A stretch of DNA of 9,049 nucleotides from an uncultured Pseudomonadota bacterium (GCA_903902945.1 CAIUWU010000299.1:1-9049); one strand, 5' to 3'. Counted from the first letter of the stretch, positions 1 to 6,338 are shown. Made by a program: numbers and translations. Notes: generated by a model not told the origin, from the letters alone.

Positions 1-24
1 CATTGCGTCCTGTTGAGCCGACAA

Positions 25-52
25 ATTCTACAGCATTTATTTTTTCTGTCAA
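25..52 (-). promoter_or_regulatory. Strong rRNA-type sigma70 promoter, inner copy (P2)
   Basis: On the minus strand there is a perfect -35 TTGACA (47-52), a 16-bp spacer and a -10 TAGAAT (25-30), followed by the discriminator TTGTCGG. Just upstream of the -35 is an A/T-rich stretch (53-75) like an UP element, containing the inverted repeat TTGAAA/TTTCAA (60-65, 70-75). Predicted start is near position 18. The promoter points left, away from tyrS and out of the window. Near-consensus hexamers, an A/T-rich upstream tract and a short spacer are typical of rRNA operon promoters, and tyrS is followed by 16S rRNA in some relatives. The rRNA target is inferred because it lies outside the window. Confidence 0.75.
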
Positions 53-127
53 GAGAAATTTGAAATTATTTTCAAGTTCCTCAGAAGCTGTCGCCTCACT
101 CAGCCTTAGCGACCAAGTGAGCCGCTC

Positions 128-156
128 ATTCTATACATACATTTGAGATCGGTCAA
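128..156 (-). promoter_or_regulatory. Strong rRNA-type sigma70 promoter, outer copy (P1)
   Basis: On the minus strand there is a -35 TTGACC (151-156), a 17-bp spacer and a -10 TAGAAT (128-133), followed by the G/C-rich discriminator GAGCGGC. Predicted start is near position 121. The -35 contains the tyrS stop codon (TGA, 153-155), so the promoter begins inside the tyrS coding end. It shares its flanks with the inner promoter: TTTCTCTTGAC around the -35 and CGGCTCA after the -10. This points to a duplicated or jointly conserved rRNA promoter pair, like the P1/P2 arrangement of many rrn operons. Confidence 0.65.
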
Positions 157-1355
157 GAGAAAGTTTCTATTTTGGCAAATTTTCTTTTTCCTACCTGATA
201 AATACTAGTTACTCCGGCAAAAACACAGTGCTTTGGATCTTCAATTTTTTCGCCATCAATCTTGACCGCACCTTGCTTGACCATGCGAATCGCCTCCGAA
301 GTAGTCTCAGTCAATCCAGCGGACTTCAACAAATTAGGGATTGCCATCCCATCTACCCCAACTTGCAACTTAATCTCAGGCATATCGTCCGGTAACGCTC
401 CGCGCTGAAACCTAGCTTCAAAGTTTTCCAGCGCTTTTTGCGCAGCCTCCCAACCATGAAACCGCCCAACAATCTCCTGACCCAGGCTCACCTTAAAGTT
501 TCTTGGGTTCGCACCATCCAGACACTCCTGACGCCACTTTTCAATTTCATATACAGGCTTAAAGCTAAGCAACTGAAAATAGCGCCACATCAATTCATCC
601 GAGATAGACATGATTTTTCCAAACATATCATCTGGGGTATCAGCAATAGCAATATAGTTATTCAAGGACTTTGACATCTTCTGAACACCATCCAACCCCT
701 CCAAAATGGGCATAGTCAGAACTACCTGAGGTTTTTGACCATATACCTCCTGTAAATGCCGCCCCATCAGTAAATTAAATTTCTGATCGGTGCCACCCAA
801 CTCAACATCAGCCCGCATTACCACCGAGTCATAACCTTGAATCAATGGATAAAGGAACTCGTGAATCGCAATAGGTTGACCGCCTTTATAGCGTTTATGA
901 AAATCATCACGTTCCAGCATTCTGGCAACCGTATGCTTGGCAGCCAATTGAATCAATTCAGCACTGGTCATCGCGCCCATCCACTCTGAATTGAAGCGTA
1001 CTTTGGTTTTTTCTGGATCAAGAATTTTAAACACCTGCTGTTGATAGGTTTTTGCGTTATCAACCACCGCTTCCCGGCTCAACGGCTTGCGGGTTACATT
1101 TTTTCCGGTCGGATCGCCGATCATCGCCGTAAAATCGCCAATTAGAAAATGCACATCGTGTCCGGCATCCTGAAACTGCCTTAATTTATTGATCAGAACC
1201 GTATGCCCCAAATGCAAATCAGGCGCTGTCGGATCAAATCCGGCTTTAATCACCAACGGACGATTTTCTTCTAATTTTTTTATCAATTCCGCTTCAAGCA
1301 ACAATTCGTCAGCTCCGTAACGCAGCTGTGCCAAGGTTTCCTGTAACAATTTCAT
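153..1355 (-). CDS. tyrS: Tyrosine--tRNA ligase (TyrS)
   Basis: A cytoplasmic class I aminoacyl-tRNA synthetase that activates tyrosine with ATP and charges tRNA-Tyr. At 400 aa it is a full-length match to the gammaproteobacterial TyrZ-like type rather than the E. coli TyrS type. Visible are the HIGH-type motif HLGH (48-51) within the conserved block KAGFDPTAPDLHLGH, the tyrosine-site segment ADVELGGTDQKFN (182-194), KMSKS (226-230), and a C-terminal S4-like RNA-binding domain from about 335 (AIRMVKQGAVKIDG). The ATG start gives the same N-terminal length as the Pseudomonas protein, but its GAGGAG Shine-Dalgarno directly abuts the ATG. The gene is divergent from the M23 peptidase gene and is followed by rRNA-type promoters, the first of which overlaps its stop codon. 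No clear U-tract terminator follows. Confidence 0.97.
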   Translation of the reverse strand: MKLLQETLAQLRYGADELLLEAELIKKLEENRPLVIKAGFDPTAPDLHLGHTVLINKLRQFQDAGHDVHFLIGDFTAMIGDPTGKNVTRKPLSREAVVDNAKTYQQQVFKILDPEKTKVRFNSEWMGAMTSAELIQLAAKHTVARMLERDDFHKRYKGGQPIAIHEFLYPLIQGYDSVVMRADVELGGTDQKFNLLMGRHLQEVYGQKPQVVLTMPILEGLDGVQKMSKSLNNYIAIADTPDDMFGKIMSISDELMWRYFQLLSFKPVYEIEKWRQECLDGANPRNFKVSLGQEIVGRFHGWEAAQKALENFEARFQRGALPDDMPEIKLQVGVDGMAIPNLLKSAGLTETTSEAIRMVKQGAVKIDGEKIEDPKHCVFAGVTSIYQVGKRKFAKIETFS

Positions 1356-1361
1356 CTCCTC
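1356..1361 (-). promoter_or_regulatory. tyrS Shine-Dalgarno with no spacer
   Basis: GAGGAG ends immediately before the tyrS ATG, whereas 5-9 nt spacing is usual. An in-frame TTG at codon 3 (1347-1349) would have 6-nt spacing from it. Alignment to the Pseudomonas protein favours the ATG, so initiation here may be weak or may use the TTG. Confidence 0.5.
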
Positions 1362-1381
1362 AACGCAAAATTCAGGGGGGC

Positions 1382-1387
1382 ATTATA
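1382..1387 (-). promoter_or_regulatory. Probable tyrS promoter, -10 element
   Basis: On the minus strand there is a perfect TATAAT followed by the G/C-rich discriminator GCCCCCC, leaving a leader of about 20 nt. The -35 at 17-bp spacing (TAAGTA, 1405-1410) is poor. A G/C-rich discriminator is the feature known to make stable-RNA and translation promoters sensitive to ppGpp; that this applies here is inferred. Confidence 0.5.
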
Positions 1388-1429
1388 TGTTACCCGAGAG
1401 CATTTACTTACCAAAAAATGGCTTTTTTA

Positions 1430-1459
1430 TTGGCCTTATCCTGTTAAATTGCCTAGAAT
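1430..1459 (+). promoter_or_regulatory. Probable promoter of the M23 peptidase-anmK unit
   Basis: A -35 TTGGCC (1430-1435) is separated by 18 bp from a -10 TAGAAT (1454-1459). A T-tract (1423-1428) lies upstream of the -35. The predicted start near 1466 leaves a leader of under 20 nt before the GTG start. It is the best candidate in the 128-bp divergent gap. Confidence 0.45.
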
Positions 1460-1483
1460 AACAAGCTCGAGAAACAATGAAGT

Positions 1484-2788
1484 GTGATTACTGTGCAGAA
1501 CAGAATACTCAAATCGGTGCTACTAGGAACCTGCACCATTGCCGCCGCAAGCGCGAGTTACGCCATCATCTCCCACAAAGCGCTTGAAGAAAAAAGACAA
1601 CAGGAGCAAGAACTGCTGATTTCTTCAAAACTAGCCCAATACACTAAATACCAAGTTCCCGGCCAGCAAATTCCTAAAGAAACTATTTCTGAAGACCTCG
1701 AGCATACAGTTAAATCGGGCGAGAGTTTGTCCAGCATTTTCAGCGACCTTAATTTAAGCCGTGAAGATCTGCATAAAATCATCCATACCAATTCTGCCGG
1801 CAAAATGTTCGCAGAGGTACTGCCCGGCAAGAATCTGGTGGCTACCGTCAATTCCTCCGGTGAACTGGAGCAATTGACTTACGCCAAAAACCCCTTCGAA
1901 ACCTTGATTGCCAGGCGCCATAACAATGGCTTCGATGTCGAAGTCTTAAACAAAAAAGTTGACTATGAAATCGCCAGCGCCTCTGCGGTAATTCATACCT
2001 CTTTGTTTGAAGACGGCACAAAAGCCGGATTACCCGAAAAACTGATTTTGAAACTGGCTGATATATTTGCCTGGGACATTGATTTCGCACTGAATCTCCG
2101 CGAAGGCGACCGTTTTACAGTGGTCTACGAAAAACTGTTCGTAGACGGTGAAGAATTTGACATCGGTGAAATCTTGTCGATTGAGTTCACTAATCACGGT
2201 AAAACCTACGCCGCCGTCCGTTTCGACGACAACCAGGGGCACACCGGCTATTACACACCTGAAGGCAATAGTCTGCGCAAAGCATTTCTGCAAACTCCTA
2301 TGGACTTCGCCAAGATCAGCTCGCATTTCGACCTACACCGCAGACATCCGATCTTAAACACTATCCGCGCCCACAAAGGTGTCGATTATTCAGCCGCAAT
2401 TGGCACTCCCGTAAAATCGACCGCCGATGGCAGAATCAGCTTCCGTGGCGAGAAAAATGGTTACGGCAATGTGGTTGAGATTGATCATGGCCAAAAATAT
2501 TCGACTTTGTATGCACATTTGTCCGGATTCAAAGCCAATCTCAAACGCGGCAGTATTATCAGACAAGGCGATGTGATTGGTTATGTCGGCAACACCGGCT
2601 TGGCAACCGGCCCCCACTTGCATTACGAATTCAGAGTCAACGGCGAACATATCAATCCTTTAACCGCCAAACTGCCTCGCTCCATGCCTATGGACAGCGC
2701 CCTATTAGCCAAATTCAAGCAACAGACTCAGCCTTTGATTGCCGAACTAAAACGGGCCAAATCGGAAGCGGTCATCGCTCAAAACTAA
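1484..2788 (+). CDS. mepM: M23 (LytM) murein DD-endopeptidase, MepM-like
   Basis: Predicted envelope zinc endopeptidase that cuts peptidoglycan cross-links during wall growth. An N-terminal membrane anchor (about 8-29, rich in A/S/I/L) is followed by a charged linker, an OapA/LysM-like region beginning HTVKSGESLSSIF (74-86), a middle domain, and a C-terminal LytM domain (about 290-395). All catalytic residues of the family are visible: H297 and D301 (HKGVD), H345 (YAH), and H378/H380 (GPHLHYE). The 434-aa length and the tail NPLTAKLPR resemble E. coli MepM (440 aa). An in-frame TGA at 1478-1480 limits the start to GTG 1484 or GTG 1493; GAAG (1479-1482) is better spaced for 1493. anmK follows after 6 bp, grouping wall cutting with wall recycling. 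The exact bond specificity is inferred. Confidence 0.9.
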   Translation: MITVQNRILKSVLLGTCTIAAASASYAIISHKALEEKRQQEQELLISSKLAQYTKYQVPGQQIPKETISEDLEHTVKSGESLSSIFSDLNLSREDLHKIIHTNSAGKMFAEVLPGKNLVATVNSSGELEQLTYAKNPFETLIARRHNNGFDVEVLNKKVDYEIASASAVIHTSLFEDGTKAGLPEKLILKLADIFAWDIDFALNLREGDRFTVVYEKLFVDGEEFDIGEILSIEFTNHGKTYAAVRFDDNQGHTGYYTPEGNSLRKAFLQTPMDFAKISSHFDLHRRHPILNTIRAHKGVDYSAAIGTPVKSTADGRISFRGEKNGYGNVVEIDHGQKYSTLYAHLSGFKANLKRGSIIRQGDVIGYVGNTGLATGPHLHYEFRVNGEHINPLTAKLPRSMPMDSALLAKFKQQTQPLIAELKRAKSEAVIAQN

Positions 2789-2794
2789 CTTACG

Positions 2795-3907
2795 GTGGGC
2801 GACTATTTTATTGGCTTAATGTCAGGAACCAGCATCGATGGCATCGATGCTGCCCTGGTTGACTTCAGTGAGCATAAAATCCGTCTCATCGCCTTTGATT
2901 ACCAGCCTTACAGCAACGAACTGCGCAGCACGATTCACAATATCAGTCAGGCCAAGCAACCGGTTTTACTCAACGACTTTGGCCATCTGGACAGTCATTT
3001 AGGCCGCTGTTTTGCAGAGGCGGCAACCGCTGTACTGCAAAAAAGCCAGCTGTCTGCCAACCAAATTACCGCTATTGGCAGCCACGGCCAGACGGTTTAT
3101 CACGCCCCCGACTCAGATAATGGTTTTTCCTTACAAATCGGCGATCCCAACCGAATAGCAGAAATAACCGGTATTACCACCGTTGCCGATTTCCGACGCC
3201 GCGATATTGCTGCCGGCGGCCAGGGCGCACCTTTGGTGCCGGCGTTTCATCAGGCCGTTTTCAATCCTGATCGTCAATCAAAAGCAATTATCAACATTGG
3301 CGGCATTGCCAATATCAGTATTCTTAACGGCGAGCAGGTCCTAGGATTTGATACCGGCCCCGGTAATACACTGCTGGATCTTTGGTGCCTACGCCACCGT
3401 CAACTTGCCTATGATAAAAACGGCGACTGGGCCGCCAGCGGCAAAGTCAACAGCCTGCTACTGACGCAATGCAAAGCCGATGATTATTTCCGGCTACCAC
3501 CACCTAAAAGTACCGGCAAAGAATATTTTTCCCTGTCCTGGCTGGAACATCATTTGCACCAACACCCACAACTGGCGCCCGCTGATGTGCAGGCCACGCT
3601 GTGCCAGCTAACCACAGACACCATTGCCGACACCATCAAACAATACGCGCAAAACAGCCGTCAAATTCTGCTTTGCGGTGGCGGCGCTCATAACCGGCAG
3701 CTAGTGAAATTACTCCAGCAACAACTGCCTATCCCCGTCGAAACCACCGCAGTAGCCGGTATCGATCCGGATCATGTCGAAGCGATTGCTTTTGCCTGGT
3801 TAGCCAGACAGACCTTACTAGGATTGCCCGGCAACCTACCCAGCGTCACCGGCGCCCAACAACCGGTGATACTGGGTGGTATTTATCCTGGCCGGAGAAC
3901 GGCTTAA
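2795..3907 (+). CDS. anmK: Anhydro-N-acetylmuramic acid kinase (AnmK)
   Basis: Cytoplasmic kinase of peptidoglycan recycling that opens the 1,6-anhydro ring of anhMurNAc and phosphorylates it to MurNAc-6-phosphate using ATP. The 370-aa protein matches the E. coli enzyme end to end. Visible are the N-terminal phosphate-binding loop GLMSGTSIDGID (7-18), SHGQT (96-100), DFRRRDIAAGGQGAPLVPAFH (132-152), NIGGIANIS (167-175), and DTGPGN (186-191), whose Asp186 is the likely catalytic base. The C-terminal CGGGAHN and the tail LPGNLPSVTGA are also conserved. The start is GTG with no recognisable Shine-Dalgarno; the next ATG (codon 9) would remove part of the conserved loop. It lies 6 bp after and in frame with the peptidase gene, so translational coupling is likely. 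Its stop overlaps that of erpA. Confidence 0.96.
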   Translation: MGDYFIGLMSGTSIDGIDAALVDFSEHKIRLIAFDYQPYSNELRSTIHNISQAKQPVLLNDFGHLDSHLGRCFAEAATAVLQKSQLSANQITAIGSHGQTVYHAPDSDNGFSLQIGDPNRIAEITGITTVADFRRRDIAAGGQGAPLVPAFHQAVFNPDRQSKAIINIGGIANISILNGEQVLGFDTGPGNTLLDLWCLRHRQLAYDKNGDWAASGKVNSLLLTQCKADDYFRLPPPKSTGKEYFSLSWLEHHLHQHPQLAPADVQATLCQLTTDTIADTIKQYAQNSRQILLCGGGAHNRQLVKLLQQQLPIPVETTAVAGIDPDHVEAIAFAWLARQTLLGLPGNLPSVTGAQQPVILGGIYPGRRTA

Positions 3908-3911
3908 GCCG
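3900..3911. repeat. 12-bp perfect palindrome over two overlapping stops
   Basis: CGGCTTAAGCCG is perfectly self-complementary. The central TTAA holds both stop codons: anmK TAA at 3905-3907 and erpA TAA (TTA on the plus strand) at 3904-3906. Both proteins therefore end in Ala-stop (GCT TAA). It could form only a 4-bp stem with a TTAA loop and has no adequate U-tract, so it is a doubtful bidirectional terminator. Confidence 0.7.
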
Positions 3912-4236
3912 AAAATGAAGAACCGCAACCACAAGTAGTGGTCGCGTTGGGATTACGAATCACAAACTGGGCACCTGACAAATCTTCTTTATAGTCAATC
4001 TCGGCACCGCTCAGATACTGAATACTCATCGAATCAATCAAAACCGTCACCCCCGCTTTGACGATCTGGGTGTCATCATCATTGGTTTCTTCATCAAAGG
4101 TAAAACCGTATTGAAACCCCGAGCAACCGCCGCCGGTAATGTAAACTCTCAACTTGAGATTTTCATTACCTTCTTCCTGGATCAAACCAGCAACTTTTTC
4201 TGCCGCACTGTCGGTAAAAATAACGGGATCAGCCAT
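3904..4236 (-). CDS. erpA: Iron-sulfur cluster insertion protein ErpA
   Basis: A-type Fe-S carrier that receives clusters from the Isc/Suf machinery and delivers them to apoproteins, including isoprenoid-synthesis enzymes in E. coli. The 110-aa protein (E. coli ErpA 114 aa) has the three cluster-ligand cysteines C38 (GGGCSGFQYGF), C102 and C104 (TTCGCGSSFS). The segments NLKLRVYITGGGCSGFQYGFTFD and NPNATTTCGCGSS identify ErpA rather than IscA or SufA. The start is ATG at 4236 (MADPVIF), with AGAAGAG 4 nt upstream. A longer reading frame from TTG 4299 begins inside the -35 element of the promoter and is not used. The gene converges on anmK with a 4-bp overlap and is divergent from aguA. Confidence 0.96.
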   Translation of the reverse strand: MADPVIFTDSAAEKVAGLIQEEGNENLKLRVYITGGGCSGFQYGFTFDEETNDDDTQIVKAGVTVLIDSMSIQYLSGAEIDYKEDLSGAQFVIRNPNATTTCGCGSSFSA

Positions 4237-4270
4237 AAAACTCTTCTCTAAGCAATTGAAAGGGATAAAG

Positions 4271-4299
4271 ATTATGACTATACCCAGTAAAGTAGTCAA
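4271..4299 (-). promoter_or_regulatory. erpA sigma70 promoter
   Basis: On the minus strand there is a -35 TTGACT (4294-4299), a 17-bp spacer and a -10 CATAAT (4271-4276). Predicted start is near 4264, giving a leader of about 28 nt that holds the Shine-Dalgarno. Hexamers and spacing are both close to consensus. Confidence 0.7.
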
Positions 4300-4303
4300 G
4301 ATT
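4280..4303 (-). promoter_or_regulatory. Candidate IscR type-1-like operator
   Basis: The minus strand reads CTTGACTACTTTACTGGGTAT after a short A/T start, covering the erpA -35 and spacer. The left half fits the known IscR type-1 consensus (SYYGACTRWWW). The right half fits (TACT...GGGTAT) only if one base is missing, so the site is 24 rather than 25 bp. IscR with a [2Fe-2S] cluster represses Fe-S biogenesis genes through such sites, and erpA is a known target in E. coli. Position and gene context support the call; the one-base gap weakens it. Confidence 0.4.
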
Positions 4304-4360
4304 TGTCATATCAGGATACCGGTTTTGAAACACAGCTATCAGCCACAGAGGCAATTGCAT

Positions 4361-4369
4361 TGATACAAT
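4361..4369 (+). promoter_or_regulatory. aguA promoter, extended -10
   Basis: TGATACAAT is an extended -10 (TGn + TACAAT, 4364-4369). No good -35 is present at normal spacing, as is common for extended -10 promoters. Predicted start is near 4376, about 28 nt before aguA. It would drive the aguA-aguB-ZIP-GDT1 cluster. Confidence 0.5.
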
Positions 4370-4390
4370 AGCCCCATTTGCAATTGTTCT

Positions 4391-4397
4391 TAAGGAG
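4391..4397 (+). promoter_or_regulatory. aguA ribosome binding site
   Basis: TAAGGAG lies 6 nt before the aguA ATG and is close to the ideal anti-16S match. It is the strongest Shine-Dalgarno in the window and fixes the aguA start. Confidence 0.85.
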
Positions 4398-4403
4398 TCA
4401 TCC

Positions 4404-5438
4404 ATGATCCGTTTTCCAGCCGAATGGGAATCACAGTCTGCTGTTGTTATTGCCTGGCCTCATGCCAGCGGTGATTTCACCAATTTATCGGCAGTTGAAG
4501 ACTCATATCACTTCATCGCCACGACCATCAGTCGCTTCCAGCCCTTAATCATTCTTTGCAAAAATGCCGAACATCAACAATACATCAGCTCGCAATTAAG
4601 CTTAAACGGCAACCTGCATTTCATCCATGCCGAGTACAACGACATCTGGGTGCGCGATACGGTGTTTTTAAGCGTGGAATGGCAACATCCCAAAGCCCCG
4701 GTACAACTGCTGAACTTCCGTTTCAACGGCTGGGGTAATAAATATCCGCATGATGCCGATAACGACATCAACCTGACCTTATTCGCACACCCCATTTTCA
4801 AAGGCCTGCCGACAGCCTCCCTCTGTTTGGTATTCGAAGGCGGCAGTATCGAGTCAGACGGGCAAGGTACTTTAATGACTACCAAAAACTGCCTGTTAAA
4901 TCCCAATCGTAATCCAGCCTTATCCGAACAGGCGATCAGCAGTCAGTTATTAAACTATCTGGGCGCTAAACGTATTTTATGGGTCGAACAGGAGAATCTG
5001 GCCGGTGACGATACCGATGCCCATATCGATACTTTGGCGCGTTTCTGCAGCGTCGACACTATCGCCTACAGCGCTTGCGATAGCGCCGAAGATCCGCATT
5101 ACGCCAGCCTGAAAAACATGGAACGACAGTTACAGGCCTTTAAAACCGAAAGCGGTGAAGCTTACCGCCTGGTTGGCCTACCGCTACCGCAACCGATTTA
5201 TGATGAAACCGGCAAACAACTTCCCGCCAACTACTCCAACTTCCTGGTCATCAACGGCGCCGTGATGGTGCCTGTTTATGATGACCCTATGGATGCTGTG
5301 GCACTGGAAAGACTGGCCAGCTGTTTCCCGGAACATGAAATCATTGCCACCCCCTGCCGTCCGCTGGTACATCAGTATGGCAGCCTGCACTGCGCCAGCA
5401 TGCAGATTCCGGCTACTGTGAAACTGAACCTTAAATAA
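4404..5438 (+). CDS. aguA: Agmatine deiminase (AguA)
   Basis: Guanidino-group deiminase of the PAD_porph family, predicted to convert agmatine to N-carbamoylputrescine and ammonia in the cytoplasm. The 344-aa protein shows the family substrate and catalytic segments: NDIWVRDT (79-86), FEGGSIESDG (144-153), GDDTDAHIDT (201-210) with the catalytic His207, and the nucleophile Cys330 in YGSLHCAS (325-332). Two segments differ from the plant and Pseudomonas types as I recall them: an Ala before the catalytic His where Gly is usual, and GSLHC where GNIHC is usual. The protein may thus belong to a distinct clade. Specificity for agmatine rather than peptidyl-arginine rests on the next gene, aguB, 12 bp downstream, which encodes the following enzyme. 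A strong Shine-Dalgarno supports the ATG. Confidence 0.9.
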   Translation: MIRFPAEWESQSAVVIAWPHASGDFTNLSAVEDSYHFIATTISRFQPLIILCKNAEHQQYISSQLSLNGNLHFIHAEYNDIWVRDTVFLSVEWQHPKAPVQLLNFRFNGWGNKYPHDADNDINLTLFAHPIFKGLPTASLCLVFEGGSIESDGQGTLMTTKNCLLNPNRNPALSEQAISSQLLNYLGAKRILWVEQENLAGDDTDAHIDTLARFCSVDTIAYSACDSAEDPHYASLKNMERQLQAFKTESGEAYRLVGLPLPQPIYDETGKQLPANYSNFLVINGAVMVPVYDDPMDAVALERLASCFPEHEIIATPCRPLVHQYGSLHCASMQIPATVKLNLK

Positions 5439-5450
5439 CTTAAGCTCACT

Positions 5451-6338
5451 ATGAAATCAGCCATTATTGCCTGCGCGGTGCAACAAGCTTGCAACCGTGG
5501 CCGGGAAAACAACCTTGCTTACTCGATTCAGCAGATTGAACAGGCCGCCGACCAAGGGGCCGACCTGGTGGTATTACCGGAACTGCACCTCGACCATTAT
5601 TTCTGTCAAAGCGAAGACACCGACTGTTTCGATCTGGCCCAGGCCGTACCGCATGGCCCGGACTGTCAAACCTTGCAGGCTGTCGCCAAAGCCAAGCAAG
5701 TGGTTTTGGTATCGACCATTTTTGAAAAAAGAGCCCCCGGCCTTTATCACAATACTGCGATAGTCTTTGATAAAGACGGAAGCATTGCCGGCACCTTTCG
5801 CAAAATGCATATCCCCGATGACCCAGGGTTTTATGAAAAATTTTATTTCACCCCCGGCGACCTGGGGTTTACGCCGATTCAGACTTCGATCGGTAAACTG
5901 GGAGTTCTGATCTGCTGGGATCAGTGGTATCCGGAGGCAGCCCGATTAATGGCCCTGGCGGGTGCCGATATATTGATTTACCCGACCGCCATCGGCTGGA
6001 ACCCAGACGATGACGCCGAAGAAAAACAACGCCAATGCGAAGCCTGGGTGACGGTACAAAGAGGCCATGCAGTTGCCAACGGCCTGCCGGTCATTTCCTG
6101 CAACCGCATCGGTTTTGAAACCGCGCCGGATCACGGCAGCGGCATCGACTTCTGGGGCAACAGCTTCATTGCCGGCCCGCAGGGGGAAATTCTGGCCCGA
6201 GCCGACCATGAACAGGATACTTTACTGTTCGCCCGGCTTGACCCGGTCAGAAGTGAACAAGTCAGAAGGATCTGGCCTTTCTTACGTGATCGACGCATCG
6301 ACGAATTCGGCAATCTGACCCGTCGCTATATCGATTAA
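5451..6338 (+). CDS. aguB: N-carbamoylputrescine amidase (AguB)
   Basis: Nitrilase-superfamily amidase that hydrolyses N-carbamoylputrescine to putrescine, CO2 and ammonia, completing the agmatine route to polyamines. The 295-aa protein has the full Glu-Lys-Cys triad: E44 (LPELHLDHYF), K118 (FRKMHIPDDPGFYEKFYFTPG) and C155 (LICWDQWYPEAARLMALAGAD). The segments MHIPDDPGFYEKFYF and IGWNP are typical of this subfamily. It lies 12 bp after aguA and in the same frame (TAA, four codons, ATG). Only a weak TAAG precedes the ATG, so translation probably depends on coupling to aguA. No adjacent arginine decarboxylase is visible, so agmatine must be made elsewhere in the genome or imported. Confidence 0.95.
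   Translation: MKSAIIACAVQQACNRGRENNLAYSIQQIEQAADQGADLVVLPELHLDHYFCQSEDTDCFDLAQAVPHGPDCQTLQAVAKAKQVVLVSTIFEKRAPGLYHNTAIVFDKDGSIAGTFRKMHIPDDPGFYEKFYFTPGDLGFTPIQTSIGKLGVLICWDQWYPEAARLMALAGADILIYPTAIGWNPDDDAEEKQRQCEAWVTVQRGHAVANGLPVISCNRIGFETAPDHGSGIDFWGNSFIAGPQGEILARADHEQDTLLFARLDPVRSEQVRRIWPFLRDRRIDEFGNLTRRYID

Larger units (their letters stand above)
14..162. repeat. Tandem promoter repeat, period about 104 bp
   Basis: Two short blocks recur with the same offset. GTCAAGAGAAA is at 48-58 and 152-162 (104 bp apart), and TGAGCCG is at 14-20 and 118-124 (104 bp apart). Between them ATTCTA is at 25-30 and 128-133 (103 bp apart), the one-base difference matching spacers of 16 and 17. On the minus strand these blocks are the -35 flank, the discriminator and the -10 of the two promoters. 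The sequence between the blocks has diverged. Confidence 0.6.
4252..4386. repeat. Three GCAATTG copies in the erpA-aguA gap
   Basis: GCAATTG occurs at 4252-4258, 4351-4357 and 4380-4386, each with the palindrome CAATTG. The first lies in the erpA leader just after its predicted start. The other two bracket the aguA -10 and start site (about -25 and +4). ATTG-ata-CAAT (4359-4369) overlaps the aguA -10. The arrangement suits a shared operator, but no known regulator is recognised. Confidence 0.35.

Noticed and set aside
438..674. Plus-strand frame of 78 codons inside tyrS
   Set aside because: It lies opposite a highly conserved TyrS coding region, resembles no family and has no supporting ribosome site; a shadow frame.
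1411..1433. Possible hairpin CCAAAAAA / TTTTTTATTGG in the tyrS-peptidase gap
   Set aside because: The arms mismatch and are A/T tracts lying upstream of two divergent promoters; better explained as A/T-rich promoter sequence than as a terminator.
1477..1587. 36-aa frame starting MKCDYC with a later HHC, overlapping the peptidase start
   Set aside because: Its Cys/His residues look zinc-finger-like and a weak GAGA lies upstream, but it almost entirely overlaps the M23 gene in another frame and has no recognisable homologue; probably chance.
3904..4299. Longer erpA reading frame starting at TTG 4299
   Set aside because: The TTG is part of the predicted -35 element, the extra 21 residues are not in the family, and ATG 4236 has a good Shine-Dalgarno and the normal ErpA N-terminus.
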